DNA from: Anabaena catenula FACHB-362
GTDB taxonomy: Bacteria; Cyanobacteriota; Cyanobacteriia; Cyanobacteriales; Nostocaceae
Direction of reading: 5' to 3'
Assembly: GCF_014698735.1 (NCBI RefSeq)
Contig: NZ_JACJTQ010000027.1
Coordinates: forward strand, 1-64,000
DNA length: 64,000 bases
Every line of letters starts with the position of its first letter. Positions within the stretch are counted from its first letter, which is position 1. The notes below the pieces were generated by a model. The model worked only from the letters and a program-made list of their open reading frames with translations. It was not told the DNA's origin and did no database searches. Made by a program: the position numbers and the translations under genes. This document shows, in pieces, positions 27,603 to 37,059 of this stretch.

Positions 27603-28796
27603 ATGGATTTTAGTCAATTGCTGGCTGATCGAACTGATATTATCATAGATAAATGGGTGACAGCCGTTCGCCAAGATCGGCGGATTGAAAGTGCTGATAA
27701 TCTATCCTATAGTGCAATTAAAAATCACATTCCATATGTCTTAAAAGCAATGGTGACGGTACTTTCAACATCTCAGGGTAATGATTTTAAATCCATAGTA
27801 ACAGCTAGTTGGCAACATGGAGTGATTAGAGCTACACAAGGCTTTGATTCAGCAGAAATTGCTAGGGAATATCATCACTTAAGAACAGTAATATTTGACA
27901 TAATGCAAGCAGATTTATTGCAAGCAAAGCCAACAGATATAATTCGGGTTATGCGGTTGATTAACATCGTAATTGATGAAGCAATCGCTAGGTGTTTTAA
28001 TAGTTATGTTGATGAACGATTAAGAGAATTAGAGCTTCTGCAAAACACTTTAACGTTGCATAATCAGGAACTAACCCGCTTAGTTAATTCTCATCGACAA
28101 CACCTCTCATTACTAACTCATGATTTAAAACAACCCCTAGCGTCAATTATAGGTTACTCTGATTTATTTTTACGTGAACATAAAAAGACCCCTGTAAAAA
28201 ATACTTATCACAATATCGAACATATTGAACGAGTGTTACGTAATGGCAGACACTTGCTACGTTTAATTAATGATCTACTAGAATTATCGCGGTATGAAGC
28301 CGGACAAATCAAAATTGAACTTACATCAACTGATGTCTGTGAAATCATTAGTAATGTATGTGAAATGTTGGAACCTTTAGCTGCTGAAAAAAAATTGTCT
28401 CTCGTCGTTGATTGTGAACAAAATTACCCAAAAATAATCACAGATGCATTTCAAATACAACAAGTTATTACAAACCTTATTAGTAATGCGATTCGCTATA
28501 CAGAGTCGGGAAGTATTAATATTACTTCTCATGTATTAGATAATCAAAAGTGGGAGTTTGCCGTTTCTGATACAGGTATTGGCATTAGACCAGAAGACCA
28601 AAAGCAGATTTTTGAACCTTATTTTCGTTGTAATAATCAAAAGTCCCATCTTCCTGATAGTACTGGTTTAGGTTTGGCAATAGTTTCGCGGTTGGTAAAA
28701 CTATTACAAGGTGAAATTAAGCTAGTTTCTCAGCCGGAAGTTGGTTCTACTTTTACTGTAATTCTGCCTTTGCAAATGGAAATGAAAGAAAGTTGA
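27603..28796 (+). CDS. Sensor histidine kinase with RsbRD-type N-terminal domain, copy 1
   Basis: 397 residues from ATG 27603; a TTG at 27594 would add three residues, but the paralogue downstream begins exactly at MDFSQLL. The N-terminal 150 residues resemble the RsbRD N-terminal sensor (helical, ARCFNSYVDERLRELE at its end). The kinase core has the H-box HDLKQPLASI, N-box QVITNLISNAIRYTESG, G1 DTGIG and G2 STGLGLAI, and looks active. There is no membrane segment, so it is a soluble sensor. No response regulator is nearby. It is a tandem duplicate of 29004-30200. Confidence 0.9.
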   Translation: MDFSQLLADRTDIIIDKWVTAVRQDRRIESADNLSYSAIKNHIPYVLKAMVTVLSTSQGNDFKSIVTASWQHGVIRATQGFDSAEIAREYHHLRTVIFDIMQADLLQAKPTDIIRVMRLINIVIDEAIARCFNSYVDERLRELELLQNTLTLHNQELTRLVNSHRQHLSLLTHDLKQPLASIIGYSDLFLREHKKTPVKNTYHNIEHIERVLRNGRHLLRLINDLLELSRYEAGQIKIELTSTDVCEIISNVCEMLEPLAAEKKLSLVVDCEQNYPKIITDAFQIQQVITNLISNAIRYTESGSINITSHVLDNQKWEFAVSDTGIGIRPEDQKQIFEPYFRCNNQKSHLPDSTGLGLAIVSRLVKLLQGEIKLVSQPEVGSTFTVILPLQMEMKES

Positions 28797-28856
28797 TTTC
28801 GCTCAAAGAGACAAAAGATATTTTTGCAGCTTTCAGTAAAATCAACAATTTTCACT

Positions 28857-28911
28857 CTAACAAACCGCGTTTTTTCAATTTAGCTAACGCATCTTCATCT
28901 GCATGGTTTTT
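28857..28911 (-). pseudogene. Remnant of a duplicated rnc 3' end
   Basis: Read leftward, this stretch encodes DALAKLKKRGL, matching the C-terminus NALAKLKKRGL of the intact rnc gene at 30262. Its stop codon is lost and the rest of the gene is absent. The spacer between histidine kinase stop and rnc end is also duplicated (28797-28856 versus 30201-30261). It is a leftover of the tandem duplication that produced the second kinase. Confidence 0.8.
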
Positions 28912-29003
28912 TATCGAGCAGATACTAAAAATTTGTGAGAAGATAACTTATATTTCGTTACACTGTTTGCATAAGGTAATTTAATTAACTGAATTTTAAA
29001 AAA

Positions 29004-30200
29004 ATGGATTTTAGTCAATTACTGACTGATAAAATTGATACCATCATAGATCAATGGGTGATAGAAGTTCATCAAGATCAGCGAATTAAAAGTGCTAGTA
29101 ATCTACCATACAGCGGCATCAAAAATCACGTTCCCGATGTCCTGAAAGCTATGGTAACAGTACTTTCTACATCTCAGGGTAATGATTATAAAGCTATAGT
29201 AAGTGCCAGTTGGCAGCATGGAATAATTCGAGCGACACAAGGCTTTAATCCAGCAGAAATTGCTAGGGAATATCATCATTTAAAAACTGTAATATTTGAC
29301 ACAATACAAGCAGATTTATTGCAAGCAAAGCCAACAGATATTATTCGGGCTATGCGGTTAATTAACGCTGTGATTGATGAAGCAATCGCTCGGTGTTTTA
29401 ATAGTTATGTTGATGAACGATTACGAGAATTAGAGCATCTGCACAACACTTTGGCATTACATAATCAGGAACTAACTCGCTTAATTAATGCAAATCGAGA
29501 ACATCTATCTTTACTAGCTCATGATTTAAAACATCCCCTAGCTTCGATTATTGGTTACTCTGATTTATTTCTACGTGAACATCGAGAAAAAACTCATACA
29601 AAAGAAACATATAACAATCTCGAACATATTGAAAGGGTGTTACGTAATGGTAGACATTTGCTCAGTTTAATTAATGATTTACTAGAATTATCGCAGCATG
29701 AAGCTGGAAAAATTCAACTTGAGTTTACATCAACTAATGTCTGTGAAATCATTAGTAACGTATGTGAAATGTTTGAGCCTTTGGTTGCTAAAAAAGATTT
29801 GTCACTCATAGTTGATTGTCAACAAGATAGCCAAAAAATAATCACAGACGCATATCAATTACAACAAGTTATCACAAACCTTGTTAGTAATGCTATTCGT
29901 TATACAGAGTCGGGAAGTATTCATATCACTTCCCATGTATTAGATCATCAAAAGTGGGAATTTGTCGTTTCTGATACAGGTATTGGCATTAGACCAGAAG
30001 ACCAAAAGCAGATTTTTGAACCTTATTTTCGTTGTAATAATCAAAAGTCCCATCTTCCTGATAGTACTGGTTTAGGTTTGGCCATAGTTTCGCGGTTGGT
30101 AAAACTATTACAAGGTGAAATTAAGCTAGTTTCTCAACCGGAGGTAGGTTCTACTTTTACTGTAATTCTGCCTTTGCAACTGGAAATGAAAGAAAGTTGA
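29004..30200 (+). CDS. Sensor histidine kinase with RsbRD-type N-terminal domain, copy 2
   Basis: 398 residues, with the same domains as the gene 1401 bases upstream. The H-box is HDLKHPLASI, and the N, G1 and G2 boxes are intact. The last 230 bases are nearly identical to copy 1, including an uninterrupted run of over 100 bases, whereas the sensor domains have diverged. This points to gene conversion of the catalytic end and possible divergence of the signal sensed. It converges with rnc 61 bases downstream. Confidence 0.9.
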   Translation: MDFSQLLTDKIDTIIDQWVIEVHQDQRIKSASNLPYSGIKNHVPDVLKAMVTVLSTSQGNDYKAIVSASWQHGIIRATQGFNPAEIAREYHHLKTVIFDTIQADLLQAKPTDIIRAMRLINAVIDEAIARCFNSYVDERLRELEHLHNTLALHNQELTRLINANREHLSLLAHDLKHPLASIIGYSDLFLREHREKTHTKETYNNLEHIERVLRNGRHLLSLINDLLELSQHEAGKIQLEFTSTNVCEIISNVCEMFEPLVAKKDLSLIVDCQQDSQKIITDAYQLQQVITNLVSNAIRYTESGSIHITSHVLDHQKWEFVVSDTGIGIRPEDQKQIFEPYFRCNNQKSHLPDSTGLGLAIVSRLVKLLQGEIKLVSQPEVGSTFTVILPLQLEMKES

Positions 30201-30261
30201 TTTTGCTCAAAGAGACAAAAGATATTTTTGCAGCTTTGAGTAAAATAAACAATTGTTATTC

Positions 30262-30954
30262 TCACAACCCGCGCTTTTTCAATTTAGCTAATGCATTTTC
30301 AGCAGCATCTTTTTCTGCTTCTTTTTTATTACGCCCTTGTCCAGTTCCACGCAATATTTCTACCCCATTTACTACTTCAAATACATCAGATTCAAACACG
30401 GGTGTATGAGACTGTCCACCTATTTGTTTTGTGACATATTTGGGTGGATTTGTGTTACCGCTGCTTTGTACCCACTCCTGAAAACGATTTTTTGAGTCTA
30501 CATTTGAGCGAGATACAACAATTTTTTCTGATACGGAATCAAATAGCGGTTCTACAATAGTGCGAACTACTTCAATATTGGAATTGTTATCTAGATAGTA
30601 AGCACCAAGAACGGCTTCAAATGTGCTACTTAATAAATTAGGATTTTGAAATCCTCCGTCTCGAATTGCACCTTGTCCTAAACGCATTCTGAAGTCTAAA
30701 CCTACTTCAATGGCAAATTTTGCTAATTGTTTCTCATCTACTAATGCAGAACGACGACGAGTTAATTCATCTTCTTCTTTTTCTGGGTGACGTTTATAGA
30801 GATATTCCCCGCTTAAGAAGTTGAGGATAGCATCACCAAGAAATTCTAAACGTTCGTTTTGTTCGGCTTCTCCTGGATGTTCGTTGACATAAGAACGGTG
30901 GGTAAGTGCTTGACGTAGAAGTTTTTCGTTATGAAATGTGAGAAGTTTGTGCAT
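30262..30954 (-). CDS. rnc: Ribonuclease III
   Basis: 230 residues, the normal length. The RNase III domain has the signature NERLEFLGDAIL (about 38-49) with catalytic Glu and Asp, plus the second metal site ESTFEAVLGA-type (SSTFEAVLGAYYLD). A double-stranded RNA-binding domain fills the C-terminal 70 residues and ends in KKEAEKDAAENALAKLKKRGL. It cleaves double-stranded RNA in rRNA and mRNA maturation. A partial copy of its 3' end lies at 28857-28911. It is followed upstream by a NYN nuclease-like gene in the same direction. Confidence 0.95.
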   Translation of the reverse strand: MHKLLTFHNEKLLRQALTHRSYVNEHPGEAEQNERLEFLGDAILNFLSGEYLYKRHPEKEEDELTRRRSALVDEKQLAKFAIEVGLDFRMRLGQGAIRDGGFQNPNLLSSTFEAVLGAYYLDNNSNIEVVRTIVEPLFDSVSEKIVVSRSNVDSKNRFQEWVQSSGNTNPPKYVTKQIGGQSHTPVFESDVFEVVNGVEILRGTGQGRNKKEAEKDAAENALAKLKKRGL

Positions 30955-31008
30955 TTTTATTTTTTGTCTTTTGTTTTGTAGCGAAGATTAACTATTATCT
31001 TAAAAATG

Positions 31009-31028
31009 AAAAAACCGCAAGATGCGGT
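31009..31028 (-). terminator. Rho-independent terminator of the NYN-domain gene
   Basis: On the minus strand the arms ACCGCA and TGCGGT with a 3-base loop are followed by six T. It lies about 70 bases past the stop at 31097 and separates this gene from rnc. Confidence 0.8.
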
Positions 31029-31096
31029 AGTGTTGGTGAAACCCAGCTAACTAATATAACTGAGTTTCAAAAGCAAATTCAGGCAGCTAATTTATA

Positions 31097-31867
31097 TTAC
31101 TCTATTAAAAGCAATTCCTGATTTTGCCTTTGGATTCTACCTGAATTTACAGCAGAATCAATAAACTTACCAAAGCTTTTAAATTTCTTACCATTAGATG
31201 TAGAGATAGAGGAAACGCCCTGATATTTCGGGAATAGTTGACGCATTGATCTACCAATGTAGCTGTAGTGTGTAGGTTTACCTTGACTTAACGCATTTTT
31301 GACAGTTTCAATCAGATATCCTTCAGCTTCATTGTAACTAATTTGAGAATTAATGATAGTGGGTTGAGGTTTAGTTTCTTCACCAACTAATTGAGGTAAC
31401 TCGTCTATAAAGTGGAAGTTATCATCACCAACGAGATTCTTTAGTTTTGAGCTTTCGCTATATCTTTGAGCTAAGACAATTACTTTTTTACCTATAGCTT
31501 TGAGAATGGCAATTAATCCAGCAAAATCCCTGTCTCCTGATATTAGGATAATTATTTTTAGAGAAGGATTAAAAGCAACTGTCTCAAGACAGTCCTCTCT
31601 AAGTCGTTTATCTGCGCTATTCTTAGAAGAATCAGGAACATCCACACATTTAAAACCAATTACTTCTAATTTATTTTTGATAGAAATCTGGTTAGGATGC
31701 TGTGAATTATAGTAACTATTTTTGCAAAAAACAGTTCCTTTAGATTTTGCAAATTCTAGTAATAAATGAGAGAATTTTGTGATTGAGAGAACGTTCTGAA
31801 TATCGCAAAAAATTGCAACAGAGTCTTGTTTTTGAACTGTTTGTGTGTTCAATGCTAGATGAGACAT
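31097..31867 (-). CDS. NYN-domain (LabA/DUF88) protein with C-terminal OST-HTH/LOTUS-like domain
   Basis: 256 residues. The NYN (PIN-like) domain has the acidic set of a metal-dependent nuclease: AIFCDIQNV, DCLETVAF and ISGDRDFAGLI. The C-terminal part from about residue 175 (EGYLIETVKNALSQGKPTHY to the end) matches an OST-HTH/LOTUS-type winged helix that binds RNA. NYN-LOTUS proteins are predicted RNases; LabA-type members affect circadian output in cyanobacteria. It is a neighbour of rnc with its own terminator between them. The substrate is unknown. Confidence 0.83.
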   Translation of the reverse strand: MSHLALNTQTVQKQDSVAIFCDIQNVLSITKFSHLLLEFAKSKGTVFCKNSYYNSQHPNQISIKNKLEVIGFKCVDVPDSSKNSADKRLREDCLETVAFNPSLKIIILISGDRDFAGLIAILKAIGKKVIVLAQRYSESSKLKNLVGDDNFHFIDELPQLVGEETKPQPTIINSQISYNEAEGYLIETVKNALSQGKPTHYSYIGRSMRQLFPKYQGVSSISTSNGKKFKSFGKFIDSAVNSGRIQRQNQELLLIE

Positions 31868-32027
31868 ATAACAAATCCAGTTTTGCTAAGTGAACTGGAC
31901 AGCTTCAAAACATCACATATCTATAGCAGTAAGACTACATGAAAAAAACTAAAAAATTAGCCCTCCCTCATCTAGCTTCTCTACATTAACCAATTTCAGT
32001 GTTAACTCAGTTTCAGTCTCAGTAACA

Positions 32028-32184
32028 GGATTCCTTCCTGACAAACCGTGCATTATGCACTCGGCTGAATATTTATCTATAAGCCTTACTTTCTTTGTAC
32101 TAATTGAGAAATTAGTCATGTAATAAGACATTGTGGTAAATATTTAGCCGAATGTATAATGCAGGGCTTGTCATAAAGGAATCC
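32028..32184. repeat. Long imperfect inverted repeat (47-base arms)
   Basis: The left arm 32028-32074 and right arm 32138-32184 are complementary over 47 bases with about seven mismatches; 63 bases lie between. It could be a small non-autonomous element with terminal inverted repeats, or a transcript folding into a long hairpin, possibly an RNase III substrate. Confidence 0.75.
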
Positions 32185-32317
32185 TGCTGCTGAGACAACC
32201 ACCGACCCTTGTGGGATAAATTTTTGCTTGAGATAGCAGTTATTTGGCTGTCTTTGTGTAGTATCTTAAGACACCTACGCTAGAATGTCAAGACCCAGTT
32301 TGTAAAATCTACAACTC

Positions 32318-32351
32318 CAGATCCCTGTTTTTTTTAAAGAAGTCGGGGATC
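32318..32351. repeat. Dispersed palindrome AGATCCC-N-GGGATCT
   Basis: Same family as the terminator hairpins at 46991-47022 and 47469-47497 (gattcccgacttcttt...). The loop keeps the 'ttttaaagaagtc' core in altered form. Confidence 0.6.
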
Positions 32352-32487
32352 TAAATTTTAGAAATTCAAGATTACTGACTGTTTTAAAAAACGCAAATCT
32401 GAGGTTTATAAAATCTAATCATTTGGTGGAAATACTTTACTTAAATCAAGATGTAAATCAGGGAAGCATGGTAAAGATATTATCTGG

Positions 32488-32574
32488 CTAGGTAAAACAT
32501 TCTTTTAAAAAGCCGATTTCTGTCAGTTGATGATATTCTTCTAGGGTGAAGCGTTTAACCTGAATCGTGGTCAT
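32488..32574 (-). pseudogene. Truncated Uma2-family (DUF820) gene start
   Basis: A 28-codon frame reads [19 protein letters not shown], then IGFLKECFT and a stop. This is the usual N-terminus of Uma2 nuclease-like proteins (about 190 residues), and it has a good ribosome site (AAAGGAG). The remaining 160 residues are missing, so this is a remnant. It is divergent from chlD. Confidence 0.7.
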
Positions 32575-32664
32575 ATATCTTGCTCCTTTAGGAATTGCCG
32601 TTATATATATTCTAAATGTGCCAGAAATTGCTATGCTACAAATATAATAACTATTAAGGAAACA

Positions 32665-34689
32665 ATGCCTGCGCCTACTCTTACCCCGACAATGACTGCT
32701 TTTCCCTTGGCTGCTGTAGTCGGTCAAGAAGCAATTAAGATAGCCTTGCTGTTGACAGCAGTTGATCCCGTTTTGGGGGGTGTGGTAATTGCAGGTCGTC
32801 GCGGTACGGCTAAATCTGTGATGGCGCGTGCTATTCACGCTTTATTACCACCTATTGAAGTTGTTAAAGATTCCGTTAGTAACTGTGACCCCAATCACCC
32901 AGAAGAATGGGATGATAAACTTTTAGCTGAAGAAAGACAGGAGATAGAAACAGAAATTATCCCTGCACCTTTTTTGCAAATTCCTTTGGGGATCACGGAA
33001 GATCGACTTTTAGGTTCTGTGGATGTGGAACAGTCGGTTAAACAAGGTGATACGATTTTTCAACCGGGTTTACTCGCTACAGCTAACAGAGGTGTGCTGT
33101 ATGTGGATGAAATTAATTTATTAGATGACCAAATTAGTAATCAACTTTTAGCTGTATTATCTGACGGACGTAATCAAATTGAACGGGAGGGAATTAGTTT
33201 TCAACATCCCTGTAAGCCGTTGTTTATTGCGACTTATAACCCGGAAGAAGGAGCGTTAAGGGAACATTTACTTGATAGAATTGCGATCGCACTATCAGCA
33301 GACGGAGTTTTGGGCATAGATCAAAGAGTACAAGCAGTTGAACAAGCGATCGCCTATTCCAAGTCTCCCACAGAATTCCTGCAACAATACAGCGAAGACA
33401 TCGACTCACTCAAAACCCAAATCATCCTCGCACGGGAATGGTTAAAAGAAGTCACCATTACCCAAGAACAAATTACCTATCTCGTCAATGAAGCCATTCG
33501 CGGTGGTGTAGAAGGACATCGTGCAGAACTATTTGCGGTACGCGTAGCCAAAGCCGCAGCAGCTTTGGAAGGACGTAACACCGTAACTGCTGATGATTTG
33601 CGTCGCGCAGTGGAATTAGTCATAGTTCCTAGAACAACCATAATTCAAACACCCCCACCAGACCAACCACCCCCACCTCCCCCACCACCACCAGAAAATC
33701 AAGACGAGTCGGAATCAGAAGAAGAACAAGAGGAAGAACAGGAAGAAGAGAAAGAAGAAGAACAAGAACAGCAAGAACCCCCAGACATTCCCGAAGAGTT
33801 TATTTTTGACCCAGAAGGAGTAATCCTTGATCCAGAAGTGCTTTATTTTACCCAAATGGCACAACGCCAAGGTAAATCTGGAAGTCGCAGTATTATCTTC
33901 TCAGACGACCGGGGACGTTACATCAAGCCGATGATCCCCAAAGGTAAAGCGCGACGCATAGCCGTAGATGCCACACTCCGAGCCGCCGCCCCGTATCAAA
34001 AAGCACGCCGTGCCAGACAACCAGATAAAAAAGTAATTGTCGAACAGGGAGATATCCGTTCTAAGCGGTTGGTGAGAAAAGCCGGCGCTTTGGTGGTATT
34101 TGTTGTGGATGCTTCTGGTTCAATGGCTTTAAATAGAATGCAATCTGCTAAAGGTGCGGTAATGCAACTGTTAACAGAAGCTTATCAAAATCGTGACCAA
34201 GTATCTTTAATCCCCTTCCGAGGAGAACAAGCAGAAGTTTTATTACCTCCAACCCGTTCCATTGCTTTAGCCAAAAATCGGTTAGAAAGATTACCTTGTG
34301 GTGGTGGTTCACCCCTTGCACATGGTTTAACTCAAGCTGTGCGTGTGGGTGTAAATGCCCAAATGGGTGGCGATATCGGGCAAGTTGTGATTGTGGCAAT
34401 TACTGATGGTCGTGGTAATATTCCTTTGGCTCGTTCTTTAGGTGAACCCATAGAACCAGGAGAAAAACCCGATATCAAAGCCGAATTATTAGATATTGCT
34501 GGCAGAATTCGGGCTTCCGGGATGCAATTGTTGGTAATTGATACGGAGAGTAAATTTGTATCAACTGGCTTTGCGAAGGAATTGGCCAAAACAGCAGGAG
34601 GTAAATATTATCACTTACCCAAAGCGACTGATAAAGCGATCGCATCAATGACTAGAGGAGCTATAGCGGATATGAAATCTAGTAGATAG
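32665..34689 (+). CDS. chlD: Magnesium chelatase subunit D
   Basis: 674 residues. The N-terminal AAA+ domain resembles ChlI ([23 protein letters not shown] split here as [12 protein letters not shown] and [22 protein letters not shown] for Walker B). The middle is a proline run (PPPPPPPPP) followed by a Glu/Gln-rich acidic linker, typical of ChlD. The C-terminal integrin-I (VWA) domain carries the MIDAS motif [10 protein letters not shown]. With ChlI and ChlH it inserts Mg2+ into protoporphyrin IX in chlorophyll synthesis. The gene is monocistronic and converges with the sigma-factor gene. Confidence 0.96.
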   Translation: MPAPTLTPTMTAFPLAAVVGQEAIKIALLLTAVDPVLGGVVIAGRRGTAKSVMARAIHALLPPIEVVKDSVSNCDPNHPEEWDDKLLAEERQEIETEIIPAPFLQIPLGITEDRLLGSVDVEQSVKQGDTIFQPGLLATANRGVLYVDEINLLDDQISNQLLAVLSDGRNQIEREGISFQHPCKPLFIATYNPEEGALREHLLDRIAIALSADGVLGIDQRVQAVEQAIAYSKSPTEFLQQYSEDIDSLKTQIILAREWLKEVTITQEQITYLVNEAIRGGVEGHRAELFAVRVAKAAAALEGRNTVTADDLRRAVELVIVPRTTIIQTPPPDQPPPPPPPPPENQDESESEEEQEEEQEEEKEEEQEQQEPPDIPEEFIFDPEGVILDPEVLYFTQMAQRQGKSGSRSIIFSDDRGRYIKPMIPKGKARRIAVDATLRAAAPYQKARRARQPDKKVIVEQGDIRSKRLVRKAGALVVFVVDASGSMALNRMQSAKGAVMQLLTEAYQNRDQVSLIPFRGEQAEVLLPPTRSIALAKNRLERLPCGGGSPLAHGLTQAVRVGVNAQMGGDIGQVVIVAITDGRGNIPLARSLGEPIEPGEKPDIKAELLDIAGRIRASGMQLLVIDTESKFVSTGFAKELAKTAGGKYYHLPKATDKAIASMTRGAIADMKSSR

Positions 34690-34699
34690 TCTATTGTCT

Positions 34700-34818
34700 G
34701 AATCAGGATTATGAGGATTTAAGAATTTACAGGATGAATAAAACTAGATAGTTTGATTTGGTTGCTTAACTTTACCTAAATCCGAAATCCTGTTCATCAA
34801 TCCAGTAAATCCTGATTC
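34700..34818. terminator. Bidirectional inverted repeat between chlD and the sigma-factor gene
   Basis: Outer arms GAATCAGGATT (34700-34710) and AATCCTGATTC (34808-34818) pair exactly, and inner segments (ttacaggatga / tcatcaatccagtaaa) pair in part. It sits between two convergent genes and probably limits read-through in both directions. The 'aatcaggatt' motif is a common dispersed repeat. Confidence 0.45.
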
Positions 34819-34827
34819 TGAAAGTCC

Positions 34828-35625
34828 TCAGCACTCAACACTCACTGCTATTGACTCAGCTTGTGGCTGTAAATAGCCAATCAAATCTTGCATACCTTTT
34901 TGCAGATACCGAGTTACCGTCATGGGACTAGCACCTATTTTTTTACCAGCATCCTTGCGAGTAAATTCCTTCAAAAATACCAACTCAACAGCCATGCGGG
35001 GGTTATCTTCTAACAGACTCATAGCCCCCTGTAGTATTTGTCTTTCCTCTTCTTGTTGTTGAAGTACAGCAGTACGGGGACAGGGGATGATATCACCCAA
35101 AGTTAATTGATAATCAACATAATTAACATAAGTAGCGTCTAAACTCAAAGGCATCCGATTTTGAGCCGCTAACTTGCATTCTTGCCACTCTTGTAAAGAA
35201 ATATGAAGTTTGTTAGCAATTTCAATCTCTTTGGGAGAACGGCCTAAAAATATTGTCAACTCTTTGCGAATTTTTTGCCCTTCATTGTAAAGTTCTTGCC
35301 AACGACGGGGAATTTTTAATAGTGTAGAGCGATCGCGCAAAAAATGCAGCATTTCACCGCGAATATAAGGTATCGCAAAGGAACTAAACGCATATCCTTG
35401 ACTAGGATTAAAGCGCTCAATAGCCCTAATTAAACCAAAATAACCAATTTGTTCTAAATCTTCGTAAGGCTCATGACATTGATGTCTAAATTTATAAGCC
35501 ATCTTCCGCACTAAACCCTGATGTATTTCTACAAGTTGGTTACGCAGTTTAATAGAAGGATGTTGGTGGTATAAGTGTAATAACTCCATACCAGCATACT
35601 GCACAGAGGACTCACTTGCTGCCAT
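34828..35625 (-). CDS. Group 3 RNA polymerase sigma factor (SigF/SigJ type)
   Basis: 265 residues. Region 2 reads PYEDLEQIGYFGLIRAIERF and FSSFAIPYIRGEMLHFLRDR; regions 3 and 4 end with GASPMTVTRYLQKGM, a helix-turn-helix for the -35 element. These features match sigma-F-type factors, which in cyanobacteria control motility, pili, salt or desiccation genes. The stretch after LRDR is STLLKIPRRW where SigF proteins usually have a KG-x-x-VRIPRRW sequence, so this is probably a diverged paralogue. No anti-sigma gene is adjacent. Confidence 0.85.
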   Translation of the reverse strand: MAASESSVQYAGMELLHLYHQHPSIKLRNQLVEIHQGLVRKMAYKFRHQCHEPYEDLEQIGYFGLIRAIERFNPSQGYAFSSFAIPYIRGEMLHFLRDRSTLLKIPRRWQELYNEGQKIRKELTIFLGRSPKEIEIANKLHISLQEWQECKLAAQNRMPLSLDATYVNYVDYQLTLGDIIPCPRTAVLQQQEEERQILQGAMSLLEDNPRMAVELVFLKEFTRKDAGKKIGASPMTVTRYLQKGMQDLIGYLQPQAESIAVSVEC

Positions 35626-36104
35626 ATCAATTCCTTTGTAGTAATATCAAGTCCCGACCCGTCCCCGCGTAAGAGCTTCTCCCTGTCAGCTCTCATGATA
35701 AGTATTTAACCGAACATCACATAACTCCTTTCCCCGAAGAATGGAGTTGCGTATACTTGATTCAAAGCTGTCATTATTTTCCTTAGTCAACGCAGAATAA
35801 ACCATCGTTGTTTTACTGAACTTCATCTGAATATCATCGCCTCTTTACATAAAATTACTGAGAAAAATCTACTTTTATCTGTCACAAGTAACTTTTGCTA
35901 CTAATGCTCATTTTCTACAGAATATACTTTTTAAGCCCGTAACAAACTCGATAAATTATTAAGTAATAATACTGCATTTATTCTCTCTTGATTAGTTAAA
36001 GTAATGTTTCTAGATTTCCGCCCTAGCTTCCAGCCCAACTATTGGTAAGAATAGAAATTTAGTAGGACATTTCCTCATAAACCTGTATTTACAGTTTTTT
36101 AGAT
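35626..36104. other. Intergenic region with MITE-like copy B
   Basis: 479 bases between divergent genes. The repeat at 35645-35716 sits immediately upstream of the sigma-factor start codon and may carry or displace its promoter. The rest is AT-rich with no gene. Confidence 0.55.
35645..35716. repeat. MITE-like dispersed element, copy B
   Basis: It begins 'tatcaagtc', contains 'cgacccgtcccc' and ends 'agtatttaaccgaacat', matching copy C at 52295-52369 at both ends with a different interior. Confidence 0.55.
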
Positions 36105-36833
36105 ATGAGCAATACCAGCAATTTTCGTCAAGCTTTCCGTGAAGCTCAAAATCACACCCTAGTTGGCCCCAATGTCATTGCCAACGCCTTACCCTATGTT
36201 GGTGGAGGACTAGTCCTCACCGCATTAGGAACCTATGGCGGTTTGGGAGTCATTCGTTCCCACCCCGAACTATTCTTTCCCACCTTCTTTGGTGCTGTAG
36301 TTCTGGAGTTCATTCTGTTCTTTGTCGCTCAAAATGTAGCTTCCAAAGGTAAAAATAGCCTTGCCCTACCACTATTAGGCATTTACAGCCTCTTATCTGG
36401 ATATACCCTAAGTGGCTTGGTGTTCGTTGCTTTGAGAACCCAAGGTGTTGGTCTTCAAGGCATTGGCATAGCTGCCCTAAGTTGTGGTGTCACCTTCATT
36501 GCCGCCCGTCAAATTGGTTCTAACCTCTCAGAATCAGACGGTATGGCCTTGACAAAAACCATCTCTCTGGGCGTAATTGCCTTGGTGGTTGTGTGCCTCA
36601 GCCAATTTGTCTTGGCATTATTTGGTGTTTACACACCTACTTGGTTAGAAATCGGTATCTCCGGGTTAGGTGTGTTTATTTTCGCTGGAGCTTCTGTAGT
36701 TGATTTCTACATCTTGCCCCGTACCTACCGCGATGATGAATATTTACCCGCAGCATTATCGATGTACCTAACCTACATCAACCTATTCATCTTTATTTTG
36801 CGGTTGCTCATAGCTATTAATGGCCGTGATTAA
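36105..36833 (+). CDS. Bax inhibitor-1/YccA (TMBIM) family membrane protein
   Basis: 242 residues with seven membrane helices. The C-terminal pattern SVVDFYILPRTYRDDEYLPA, then ALSMYLTYINLFIFILRLL, is the family signature, with the acidic pair that forms the pH-sensitive calcium leak in BsYetJ. It is probably an inner or thylakoid membrane Ca2+ or ion leak channel; the physiological role in cyanobacteria is unclear. It has its own terminator at 36877-36908. Confidence 0.9.
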   Translation: MSNTSNFRQAFREAQNHTLVGPNVIANALPYVGGGLVLTALGTYGGLGVIRSHPELFFPTFFGAVVLEFILFFVAQNVASKGKNSLALPLLGIYSLLSGYTLSGLVFVALRTQGVGLQGIGIAALSCGVTFIAARQIGSNLSESDGMALTKTISLGVIALVVVCLSQFVLALFGVYTPTWLEIGISGLGVFIFAGASVVDFYILPRTYRDDEYLPAALSMYLTYINLFIFILRLLIAINGRD

Positions 36834-36876
36834 TTGATTATCGGTCAAGGAAAAAAGGAAATTTAACTAAAAACTG

Positions 36877-36908
36877 ACCGTGGTTCATTTGCAAGAGCCA
36901 CGGTTTTT
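36877..36908 (+). terminator. Rho-independent terminator of the Bax-inhibitor gene
   Basis: Arms ACCGTGGTTC and GAGCCACGGT (one G-T pair) are followed by TTTT, 43 bases after the stop codon. Confidence 0.85.
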
Positions 36909-37059
36909 CATCTAGAAGCTGTTCGGTAATTTACACAACCGAATTTGCTCAATTACAGCTAAAATCGAGAATATCAATAAAAGCAGCAGCGCTTCTCTAG
37001 GAGACGCTACGCAAACCCTATCCCTAAAATCCAGATAGCTCTCAACTTGAGCAAATAAT

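Larger units (their letters stand above)
31868..32487. other. Intergenic region with long inverted repeat
   Basis: 620 bases. It contains a 47-base inverted repeat (32028-32184) and a small 'atccc...gggat' palindrome (32318-32351). A leftward 60-codon frame (31949-32131) overlaps the left arm and lacks family features; I do not call it a gene. Confidence 0.55.

Noticed and set aside
28793-28984. 63-codon plus-strand frame after histidine kinase copy 1
   Set aside because: It is antisense to the rnc 3' remnant and the counterpart frame after copy 2 is antisense to real rnc.
31949-32131. 60-codon minus-strand frame in the inverted-repeat region
   Set aside because: It overlaps the left arm of the inverted repeat and lacks a ribosome site; possible but unsupported.
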